Shown here: piece after piece, positions 1 through 4,954 of the stretch
Numbering within the stretch: the first letter of the stretch is position 1
How the letters are laid out: each line of letters opens with the position of its first letter
Origin: Bacillota bacterium
GTDB lineage: Bacteria > Bacillota > Dethiobacteria > Dethiobacterales > Dethiobacteraceae
Assembly (NCBI GenBank): GCA_012841735.1
Contig: DUUE01000106.1
Location: forward strand, 1-16,134
Length of the DNA: 16,134 nt
Direction of reading: 5' to 3'
The notes under the pieces: model-generated
Told to the model about the DNA's origin: nothing
Seen by the model: the letters and a program-made list of their open reading frames with translations, nothing else
Database searches by the model: none
Translations under genes and position numbers: made by a program

Positions 1-512
1 AAGCACAAAGCACGGCTGCAAAAGCGGCCGAGGAAGAGGAAGATAATCCCTTCTTTTTACACGCCCGGCGCCTGCTAACAGAAAAAAAACGCCTGGAACT
101 GGAAATCAACAAAAAAGACGCTTCCCTGGCACAATTGCAGCGGATGTTGGAAATGTCACAGGAAAATGTAAGAAAACAGTCACGGCTTTTAAATGACAGA
201 CTGGAGGAGATCCAGGCAAAAATGGGGGAACTGCGGCAGAAAAACAGCCGACTGGAGGCAAAAATCCAGGAACTGCAAGACTGTCCCGACCGGCTGCAGC
301 AGGCGGAAAAAGCTTTACAAAAGGCGGAAAAAATCATCGCAGACTACAAGCAACAGGTGACAGAGCTGCAGAATGAACTTACCCTCGCCAACCGGCGGGA
401 AAAAGATTATCTGCGGCAGCTCGGCAAGCTGCAGGCGGAAATAGATGCAAAAAAAGGGCTATGGGAATCGTTTGCCGGCTTGTTCCAGAAAAAGCCATCT
501 GTTAAAAAATAG
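1..512 (+). CDS. Coiled-coil protein, C-terminal part (5' end outside window)
   Basis: The reading frame is open from the left edge (first whole codon at base 3) to a TAG stop at 510-512, so about 169 residues of a longer protein are visible. A TTG at 135 could be a start, but the frame continues upstream with the same charged, helical composition and no ribosome binding site precedes the TTG, so I treat the gene as truncated by the window. Nearly the whole visible part is rich in Glu, Lys, Gln, Arg and Leu with heptad-like spacing and no Pro or Gly breaks, which indicates a long coiled coil. The last roughly 20 residues change to a Trp/Phe-containing segment followed by a basic tail (KKPSVKK). 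No catalytic domain or membrane segment is visible. Function is not recognised; a scaffold or surface-associated role is possible but only a guess. Confidence 0.75.
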   Translation, partial: AQSTAAKAAEEEEDNPFFLHARRLLTEKKRLELEINKKDASLAQLQRMLEMSQENVRKQSRLLNDRLEEIQAKMGELRQKNSRLEAKIQELQDCPDRLQQAEKALQKAEKIIADYKQQVTELQNELTLANRREKDYLRQLGKLQAEIDAKKGLWESFAGLFQKKPSVKK

Positions 513-528
513 TTAAGCTTCTGTGATA

Positions 529-555
529 AAGGCTTAGAAAAAAAAGTGAGCTTTT
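529..555 (+). terminator. Weak hairpin after the coiled-coil gene
   Basis: AAGGCTTA (529-536) can pair with TGAGCTTT (547-554) using two G-U pairs. It encloses an A-rich loop and is followed by only a very short T run. This is a weak terminator candidate 17 bases after the stop of the coiled-coil gene; the next hairpin (560-591) is better. Confidence 0.25.
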
Positions 556-559
556 CCTG

Positions 560-591
560 GCAAGGCTGACGGCAGGGAATCCTTGCTTTTT
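560..591 (+). terminator. Probable rho-independent terminator
   Basis: GCAAGG (560-565) pairs with CCTTGC (581-586) across a 15-base loop, and five T residues follow directly (587-591). It sits between the coiled-coil gene and the CAP gene, suggesting they are separate transcripts. The six-pair stem and large loop make it moderate rather than strong. Confidence 0.45.
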
Positions 592-595
592 CTGT

Positions 596-624
596 TTGAC
601 CTTTGGACAAGCAGCTGGTAGGCT
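596..624 (+). promoter_or_regulatory. Possible sigma-A promoter for the CAP gene
   Basis: TTGACC (596-601) is followed after 17 bases by TAGGCT (619-624), a good -35 with a poor -10. It lies just after the putative terminator and about 30 bases before the start codon of the CAP gene, which is where a promoter is expected. The weak -10 keeps confidence low. Confidence 0.3.
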
Positions 625-656
625 GAAAATGCCGATAAAAAACCGGAGGTTGGATA

Positions 657-1229
657 ATGACAAAAACATACCTTTCTCTGACAGCAGTTTTGCTTGCCGT
701 TTTCTTCTTTGCAGGACAAGCCCTTGCGGCTACCGCTATTCCCCGTTGGCCCGAGCCGGCATGGTTTGCCCAGTTCGCCTCCCGGCCTCCCGTTCAGGAG
801 GAAAAACCCGCAGAAAAACCGGAAGAAGCGGCCGCGCAGGCGGAATTGACAGCAGCGGAACAGCATGTTTATACCGCCATCAATCAGGAGCGGATCAAAC
901 GCGGTCTTGCCCCCCTTGCCATTCATCCGGAATTGACACGGCTGGCCAGGTTGAAAAGCAAGGATATGGCGGAGAATAATTATTTTGCCCACCGTTCACC
1001 TACATATGGCAGTGCATACGATATGATGCGCCGGGAAGACATTCGCTACAGCTATGCCGGAGAAAACCTGGCCAAAACAACTTCAGCTGCCAACGCGATT
1101 TCTCTCTTCCTTAATAGCGGCGCACACCGCAGTACTCTGCTGAATCCGAAGTTTAACCGTACCGGTGTGGGTATTTACCAGCTGGGCCGCCAGGTTTATG
1201 TTACACAATTATTTATAGGCAGCCGCTAA
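657..1229 (+). CDS. Secreted CAP-domain (SCP/YkwD-like) protein
   Basis: The 190-residue product starts with a signal peptide: MTK, then a hydrophobic stretch to about residue 20, with likely cleavage after AQALA-type residues near 24. A short Pro/Glu/Ala-rich linker (about 30-63) follows, then one CAP domain (about 64-190). The domain shows the bacterial signatures FAHRSPTYGS (H112), GENLA (E136) and the NSGAHRSTLLNPKF segment (H157), matching the His/Glu/His set of the CAP cavity. Family knowledge: bacterial CAP proteins of the YkwD type are extracytoplasmic, common in spore-forming Bacillota, and biochemically poorly defined. The start is supported by GGAGGT about 9 bases upstream. There is no cell-wall-binding or SLH domain, so anchoring is not explained. 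A strong terminator follows directly, so it is probably monocistronic. Confidence 0.9.
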   Translation: MTKTYLSLTAVLLAVFFFAGQALAATAIPRWPEPAWFAQFASRPPVQEEKPAEKPEEAAAQAELTAAEQHVYTAINQERIKRGLAPLAIHPELTRLARLKSKDMAENNYFAHRSPTYGSAYDMMRREDIRYSYAGENLAKTTSAANAISLFLNSGAHRSTLLNPKFNRTGVGIYQLGRQVYVTQLFIGSR

Positions 1230-1232
1230 ATG

Positions 1233-1267
1233 ATGCGCACGGACAGACCCCGTGCGCATTCTTTTTT
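1233..1267 (+). terminator. Strong rho-independent terminator after CAP gene
   Basis: A perfect 10-bp stem, ATGCGCACGG (1233-1242) with CCGTGCGCAT (1250-1259), has a 7-base loop and is followed by a T-rich tract to 1267. It begins 4 bases after the CAP stop codon. It also argues against the upstream ATG at 1230 as the start of the following glycosyltransferase, because that would place the terminator inside the coding region. Confidence 0.9.
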
Positions 1268-1311
1268 CACCCCTCTCTTTTACGGTTCATACACTATACC
1301 AGAAAGGGGTG
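1268..1311 (+). promoter_or_regulatory. Inverted repeat that can mask the glycosyltransferase Shine-Dalgarno
   Basis: CACCCCT (1268-1274) is the exact complement of AGGGGTG (1305-1311), which contains the ribosome binding site of the next gene. After one mismatch, three further pairs extend the stem (1276-1278 with 1301-1303). The left arm starts right after the T tract of the CAP terminator, so read-through RNA would present a closed ribosome binding site. Whether this is regulatory is an inference. Confidence 0.35.
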
Positions 1312-1316
1312 AGAAC

Positions 1317-2303
1317 ATGAAAATACTGCATATAAACCGTTTTTTTTATTCCGGACAGACAACTCATGTTTTTAGTCTGGTGCGGGAACAGCAAAGGCAA
1401 GGTTTTGCCGCCCGCCTGATTATGGATGGCAACCCCTCCTACCATGCCTTAAAAATATATCGGAAGACAATAGATGAGCTGGGAGCAAAAATTTATAAGC
1501 CGGGGGACGTACAGGCCATACAGCAGCAGTTAACACAGTGGCACCCCCGGCTGATCCACGCCCATTCTCTCGTCACGCTGCCCCTGGCTGCCGCCCTTGC
1601 CCGGCAAAAAAGAGTCCCCCTTGTTATTACCTGCCATGGTCTGGGTATTAATACCGCAGATTATCGCCCATTCCTGCAGGAAGCGGCGGCAATTATCTGT
1701 ATCTCCCGGCGTGTGGCCAACAGTATACGTGAATTCGAGGATAAAATTCATTTGATCCCCAATGGTGTCGATCTTACGGAATTTGCACCAAAAGAAAAAA
1801 CAGAACCCATAAAAATCGCCCTCGTTAGCCGGATAGATCCCGGCAAGCAAAAAGCATATTACCATTTCTGCAAAGCCGTAGATTTGCTGGAAGGCGTGGA
1901 GTTTTATGTTGCCGCCAACCAGAAGCCGCCAAGCAAGACGGCACAATATCTGGGCTGGATCAGCGATGTGGCGTCCCTTTTGGCGGAAACAGATATTATG
2001 GCGGGAACTGGACGGGCCGTCATTGAAGGGCTCGCCTGCGGCAATGCCGTTATTATTCTGGGAAAAACCTGCCAGGGCATTCTCACGCCGGAAAAAGTTT
2101 CCAGGCAGAAAGAGCTTGATCTCAGCGGCTTAGCCGGCAATGAGCCATGTTATAAAAATATTTTTTATGAACTGGCAAAACTGACACAGAACGAATTGTA
2201 CCTACGACACCTGCAAAAATATGGCCGCAAATTGGCGGAAGAACATTTTGATATTGTCGCCATTGCCAGGAAGACCCTGCAAGTTTACGAGAGTGTCCTC
2301 TAG
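1317..2303 (+). CDS. Family 4 (GT-B) glycosyltransferase
   Basis: I place the start at the ATG at 1317 (328 residues). AGGGGTG lies 5 bases upstream, and the in-frame ATG at 1230 would run through a terminator and add a non-homologous tail. The product begins MKILHINRF, typical of GT4 enzymes, followed by THVFSLVREQQRQGF (about 16-30), which fits the N-terminal acceptor domain. PLVITCHGLG (101-110) and IPNGVDLTEF (147-156) mark the junction with the C-terminal donor-binding domain. TGRAVIEGLACGNAVI (231-246) is the nucleotide-sugar region; E237 corresponds to the second Glu of the E-x7-E motif, while the first position is Ala229, a variant seen in part of the family. It is a cytoplasmic or membrane-peripheral enzyme adding a sugar to an envelope glycan or lipid; donor and acceptor cannot be read from the sequence. 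No glycan cluster surrounds it. Confidence 0.88.
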   Translation: MKILHINRFFYSGQTTHVFSLVREQQRQGFAARLIMDGNPSYHALKIYRKTIDELGAKIYKPGDVQAIQQQLTQWHPRLIHAHSLVTLPLAAALARQKRVPLVITCHGLGINTADYRPFLQEAAAIICISRRVANSIREFEDKIHLIPNGVDLTEFAPKEKTEPIKIALVSRIDPGKQKAYYHFCKAVDLLEGVEFYVAANQKPPSKTAQYLGWISDVASLLAETDIMAGTGRAVIEGLACGNAVIILGKTCQGILTPEKVSRQKELDLSGLAGNEPCYKNIFYELAKLTQNELYLRHLQKYGRKLAEEHFDIVAIARKTLQVYESVL

Positions 2304-2338
2304 GTTGCTCTTTGTGTCAGGATTGCGTTAAAAAGTCA

Positions 2339-2367
2339 TTGACGGGCACGGCAGCACGTGGTAGAAT
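2339..2367 (+). promoter_or_regulatory. Near-consensus sigma-A promoter
   Basis: TTGACG (2339-2344), a 17-base spacer and TAGAAT (2362-2367) match the housekeeping promoter at 10 of 12 positions. Transcription would start near 2374-2375. No ORF of normal size begins close downstream, so it would first produce a structured leader or a small RNA ending near 2490. Confidence 0.65.
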
Positions 2368-2438
2368 AAACCCTGTAGCATAGTACTGTAGGATTTTTTT
2401 AAAAAAGGGTAGTACGGAAGCATTGCAGGGAGATTTTT

Positions 2439-2446
2439 GTTATAAT
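2439..2446 (+). promoter_or_regulatory. Extended -10 promoter element
   Basis: TGTTATAAT (TGn plus a perfect TATAAT at 2441-2446) is an extended -10 element. No convincing -35 lies 16-18 bases upstream. It would start RNA near 2453, ahead of the small ORF at 2499 and without the 5' half of the terminator-like hairpin, so the GGAGG at 2474-2478 would be free. Confidence 0.35.
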
Positions 2447-2490
2447 CCTCCTTCTATGCCCATGCGCAAAAAAGGAGGTCTTTTTATATT
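2447..2490 (+). terminator. Terminator-like hairpin with U tract
   Basis: CCTCCTT (2447-2453) pairs perfectly with AAGGAGG (2472-2478) across an 18-base loop, followed by a T-rich stretch broken by A and C (2479-2492). It could end transcripts from the promoter at 2339 or from the glycosyltransferase gene, or act as a conditional attenuator. Confidence 0.45.
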
Positions 2491-2498
2491 TTGACTAT

Positions 2499-2594
2499 AT
2501 GAAACAATGCTGGTGCGGCCTCTTTATCCATAAAGATGTGGACGATCCCTCACAGCTGCGCCAGATTCCCGCCAGCGAAGTGCCACAAGATTAA
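2499..2594 (+). CDS. Small Cys-containing ORF, possible remnant of a ferredoxin:thioredoxin reductase C-terminus
   Basis: This 31-codon ORF begins MKQCWCGLFIHKDVDD and is followed 12 bases later by a terminator, which supports a real transcript. The CxCGLF segment followed by an acidic stretch resembles the C-terminal CxC motif of ferredoxin:thioredoxin reductase catalytic subunits as I recall the family. The same frame is open upstream back to a TAA at 2400-2402 and encodes another CPC (2457-2465) 14 residues before CWC, but it contains no ATG, GTG or TTG before 2499. The nearest Shine-Dalgarno (2474-2479) is about 19 bases from the ATG, too far for good initiation. It may be a decayed C-terminus of a once longer gene, a very small protein, or chance. 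The N-terminal part of the reductase is not found upstream. Confidence 0.3.
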   Translation: MKQCWCGLFIHKDVDDPSQLRQIPASEVPQD

Positions 2595-2606
2595 TACGTC
2601 TTGTTA

Positions 2607-2632
2607 GCGGCATTTAAGCCGCACTTTTTTTT
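2607..2632 (+). terminator. Rho-independent terminator
   Basis: GCGGC (2607-2611) and GCCGC (2618-2622) form a GC stem around a 6-base loop, followed by AC and eight T residues (2625-2632). It closes the transcript of the small-ORF region before the DUF1538 operon. Confidence 0.75.
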
Positions 2633-2669
2633 AAAATACGGCAGGAAATCCCGCCCACTCCGGCATAGT

Positions 2670-2675
2670 TATAAT
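2670..2675 (+). promoter_or_regulatory. Candidate -10 box of the DUF1538-PII operon
   Basis: A perfect TATAAT (2670-2675) lies between the terminator at 2607-2632 and the GGAGGAGG ribosome binding site (about 2691-2698). A promoter must exist in this 60-base gap if the terminator is efficient. No recognisable -35 is found at normal spacing, so the promoter may need an activator or another sigma factor. Confidence 0.35.
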
Positions 2676-2707
2676 CAGGAGTTCAATAGCGGAGGAGGAA
2701 TTCTTAT

Positions 2708-4201
2708 TTGAATGTTTTTACCGAAAAAATCAGGGAAGTATTCTTTTCAGTTCTACCGGTTACACTAATCGTCCTAATCTTCAATCTGACTGTCACACCA
2801 CTTGGGTTTCCACTCTTAATGCGTTTTTTGTTTGCCGCACTGCTAATTACCGTCGGCCTTGCCATTTTTTTAATCGGTGTGGATCTTGCCATAACTCCGC
2901 TGGGCAGCCTGACAGGCGAAAATATTATCAAAAAGAATAATTTATGGATCCTGCTTTTAGCCGGAGTGATCCTTGGCTTTTTTATTTCCGTTGCCGAACC
3001 GGGCTTACTGGTGCTGGCTAACCAGGTTGCTCTTGTTACCGCCGGCCACGTCTCCGACGCCGGCCTGGTCATTGTGGTTTCAGTCGGCCTGGGAGTGCTG
3101 ATGGCGACCGGTTTTGCCCGTATTGTATACAATGTTCCCCTGAATAAAACATTAACAGGGTTATATATCCTGACTTTTGTGCTGGCTCTTATAACCAAGT
3201 CTGAATTCCTGGCCATTGCTTTTGATGCTTCCGGAGCAACTACCGGCGTGATGGCAGTACCATTTATTCTTGCCTTGGGCATGGGCGTCTCTGCCATGAA
3301 AAAAGACAGTAAAGCTTCGGAAAAGGACAGTTTCGGGCTTGTTGCCATTACTTCCGTGGGAGCAATTCTGGGAGTCCAGCTGATGAGCATTTTTTCGGGC
3401 ACCAAAGAATTGGGCGACAGCCTGCATGTAGCACTCTCTACGGAGACCAGCTTCATCCGCCCTTTTTTGGAAGCCCTGCCGGGCGCCCTGCAGGAAACTT
3501 TTTTTGTCCTGCTGCCGCTGTTTGTCATTTTTTTAACATTGCAGCAGATCTTGTTTAAACTGAATAAAAAAGCTTTTAGCCGTATTCTGAAAGGTTTTGT
3601 TTACACTTTTGCCGGTCTGGTAGTCTTTTTTACCGGTGTTAACGCAGTTTTTATGGATGCCGGCAGTATGGTGGGATACAAAATTGCCGGTACGGGCAAT
3701 AATTTCCTGATTATTGTCACCGGCTTCTTTCTTGGTTTTACCACCATCCTGGCAGAACCGGCCGTTCATATACTAACCCACCAGATAGAAGACGTAACCA
3801 GCGGTTACGTGAAAGGCATAGCCGTGCTCGGTGCGCTGGCCCTGGGTGTGGGGATCGCCGTGGCATTATCCATGCTTAGAATCCTGCTCCCGGGTTTTCA
3901 GCTGTGGCATTTTCTCCTGCCCGGTTTCATCATTGCCATTGGCATGAGTTATTTTGTTCCTCAACTGTTTGTCGGCATTGCTTTCGATGCCGGCGGTGTG
4001 GCAACAGGACCCATTACAGCCACTTTTATTCTGGCATTTACCCAGGGAGTGGCCGAGGCTGTTGAAGGTGCCAGTGTCCTGATTGACGGCTTTGGGATGA
4101 TAGCCGCAGTGGCGCTGCTACCCATCATTACCCTGCAGCTTCTGGGCCTGATCTTCCAGATCAAAACAAGAAAAGGAGGCGTGGAACCCGATGAAGAGTA
4201 A
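2708..4201 (+). CDS. DUF1538 family polytopic membrane protein (duplicated)
   Basis: The 497-residue protein is very hydrophobic, with roughly a dozen or more membrane segments, and consists of two homologous halves. Half 1 has ISVAEPGLLVLANQV (93-107) and AFDASGATTG (171-180); half 2 has the matching TTILAEPAVHILTHQI (345-360) and AFDAGGVATG (425-434). The AEP and AFDxxGxxTG repeats are the likely functional cores, perhaps re-entrant or substrate-contacting segments. This pattern matches what I know of DUF1538, an uncharacterised membrane family presumed to transport something. Start: TTG at 2708 with GGAGGAGG about 9 bases upstream; no in-frame ATG is nearby. It overlaps the following PII-like gene by 11 bases, implying translational coupling. 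The substrate is unknown. Control by the PII-like partner is inferred from family precedents (AmtB-GlnK, SbtA-SbtB). Confidence 0.85.
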   Translation: MNVFTEKIREVFFSVLPVTLIVLIFNLTVTPLGFPLLMRFLFAALLITVGLAIFLIGVDLAITPLGSLTGENIIKKNNLWILLLAGVILGFFISVAEPGLLVLANQVALVTAGHVSDAGLVIVVSVGLGVLMATGFARIVYNVPLNKTLTGLYILTFVLALITKSEFLAIAFDASGATTGVMAVPFILALGMGVSAMKKDSKASEKDSFGLVAITSVGAILGVQLMSIFSGTKELGDSLHVALSTETSFIRPFLEALPGALQETFFVLLPLFVIFLTLQQILFKLNKKAFSRILKGFVYTFAGLVVFFTGVNAVFMDAGSMVGYKIAGTGNNFLIIVTGFFLGFTTILAEPAVHILTHQIEDVTSGYVKGIAVLGALALGVGIAVALSMLRILLPGFQLWHFLLPGFIIAIGMSYFVPQLFVGIAFDAGGVATGPITATFILAFTQGVAEAVEGASVLIDGFGMIAAVALLPIITLQLLGLIFQIKTRKGGVEPDEE

Positions 4202-4856
4202 TGCTGCCTGCAATCTGCCTGAACTGATTGTCGTCATCGTTAATTTCGGCATGGGCAGCAAAATCATCAGGCATGCAAAGCAACACGGCATAACGGGTGC
4301 CACAGTAGTGCTGGGGAAAGGCATAGTGAAAAAGCCTCTGCTTGAATTCCTGGAACTGCATGAAACACGCAAAGAAATTGTCCTGATGGGAGTTGCAGCA
4401 GGCAAAGCGGAGCCTGTCATGGCTGCACTCATGGAAAAATTCCAGTTTCAGAAACCGCATCACGGGATTGCTTTCAGCATCCCCATAGTCAGTATTTTGG
4501 GGACAAAGCTGCTTACCGACGCCCAGGTGCAGGAAGAGAGGGAGGTGGAAGTTTCGGTGTATCAGGCAATTTTTGTTATTGTCGACAAAGGAAATGCCGA
4601 ACTGGTAATAGATGCGGCCAAAAAGGCAGGTGCCCGCGGCGGAACAATTATCAATGCACGCGGTTCCGGCATTCATGAAACAGCCAAATTGTTTGCTATG
4701 GAAATTGAACCGGAAAAGGAAATAGTTTTAATTATCGCGGACAAAAACCTGACTGATGCCATTACCACTGCGGTCAGAAATGATCTGGAAATTGACAAAC
4801 CGGGCAAAGGCATCGTTTTTGTGCAAAACATCAGCAGGGCATACGGCCTGCGTTAA
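4191..4856 (+). CDS. Tandem PII-like signalling protein
   Basis: This 221-residue soluble protein carries two PII-type ferredoxin-like domains, about 11-104 and 125-221. Domain 1 has VVIVNFGMGSKIIRHAKQHG followed by the GATVVLGKG turn and LMGV. Domain 2 has AIFVIVDKGNAELVIDAAKK, the GARGGTIINARGSG segment (147-160; T-loop and flanking strand in PII numbering), EIVLIIADK and KPGKGIVFVQNI. Canonical PII proteins have about 112 residues and form trimers, so a double-domain chain must assemble differently, for example as a pseudo-hexameric ring or with one domain specialised. Start: ATG at 4191 with GGAGG 12 bases upstream inside the DUF1538 gene. The overlap and pairing suggest it binds the DUF1538 protein and controls it in response to a nucleotide or metabolite. 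Ligand and modification sites cannot be assigned; a GlnB/GlnK role in nitrogen control is unlikely. Confidence 0.85.
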   Translation: MKSNAACNLPELIVVIVNFGMGSKIIRHAKQHGITGATVVLGKGIVKKPLLEFLELHETRKEIVLMGVAAGKAEPVMAALMEKFQFQKPHHGIAFSIPIVSILGTKLLTDAQVQEEREVEVSVYQAIFVIVDKGNAELVIDAAKKAGARGGTIINARGSGIHETAKLFAMEIEPEKEIVLIIADKNLTDAITTAVRNDLEIDKPGKGIVFVQNISRAYGLR

Positions 4857-4870
4857 ATTACCATAAATAA

Positions 4871-4909
4871 AAGCGGTAGCGGAACAGTTACTCCGCTGCC
4901 GCTTTTTCT
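4871..4909. terminator. Strong, probably bidirectional terminator between convergent operons
   Basis: A 12-13 bp stem with one G-U pair (4871-4883 with 4892-4904) around an 8-base loop has A residues on its left flank and a T-rich tract on its right flank (4903-4913). It ends the DUF1538-PII operon on the + strand. Read on the - strand it also has a following T-rich tract, so it can end the antiporter operon. Confidence 0.88.
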
Positions 4910-4929
4910 TTTTGTACAGCAAAACCTGT

Positions 4930-4946
4930 CGGGAGGGGCCCTCCCG
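4930..4946 (-). other. GC-rich hairpin after the antiporter operon
   Basis: CGGGAGG (4930-4936) and CCTCCCG (4940-4946) form a perfect 7-bp GC-rich stem, 8 bases after the stop codon of the last antiporter gene on the - strand. The T run after it is weak. It may protect the 3' end of the mRNA or help the terminator at 4871-4909. Confidence 0.45.
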
Positions 4947-4954
4947 GTCGCGTA

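Larger units (their letters stand above)
2371..2490 (+). ncRNA. Possible attenuator leader or small RNA of unknown family
   Basis: Between the promoter at 2339-2367 and the U tract at about 2479-2490 the sequence can form mutually exclusive helices. The first is CCCTGTAG (2371-2378) with TTGCAGGG (2423-2430), with a further GTACT/AGTAC pairing inside. The second is AGGGAG (2427-2432) with CTCCTT (2448-2453). The third is CCTCCTT (2447-2453) with AAGGAGG (2472-2478), followed by the U-rich tract, which looks like an intrinsic terminator. The third helix also covers a Shine-Dalgarno-like GGAGG. I do not recognise a known riboswitch class. One caution is that transcription starting near 2374 would remove the first bases of helix one. 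Confidence 0.3.
2304..2707 (+). other. 404-base intergenic stretch with control elements and a tiny ORF
   Basis: No gene of normal size fits here. From left to right it holds a near-consensus promoter (2339-2367), a partly self-complementary stretch with a T7-A6 run (about 2371-2430), an extended -10 box (2439-2446), a terminator-like hairpin with a U tract (2447-2490), a 31-codon ORF (2499-2594), a second terminator (2607-2632), and a TATAAT box ahead of the DUF1538 ribosome binding site. Each is listed separately. Confidence 0.6.

Noticed and set aside
1230..1316. In-frame ATG giving a 357-residue glycosyltransferase
   Set aside because: The 29 extra codons cover a perfect 10-bp terminator and its T tract, and no ribosome binding site precedes it; the ATG at 1317 has one and begins with the typical GT4 N-terminus.
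2406..2420. GGGTAGTACGG, reminiscent of a T-box sequence
   Set aside because: The T-box core GGGTGGnACCGCG is not matched beyond the first bases, and there is no room for a stem I specifier domain because the glycosyltransferase gene ends at 2303.
2704..3528. Long antisense ORF opposite the DUF1538 gene
   Set aside because: Its Thr/Ser/Pro/Arg-rich composition is that of a shadow frame; the + strand frame has clear repeats, a ribosome binding site and an operon partner.
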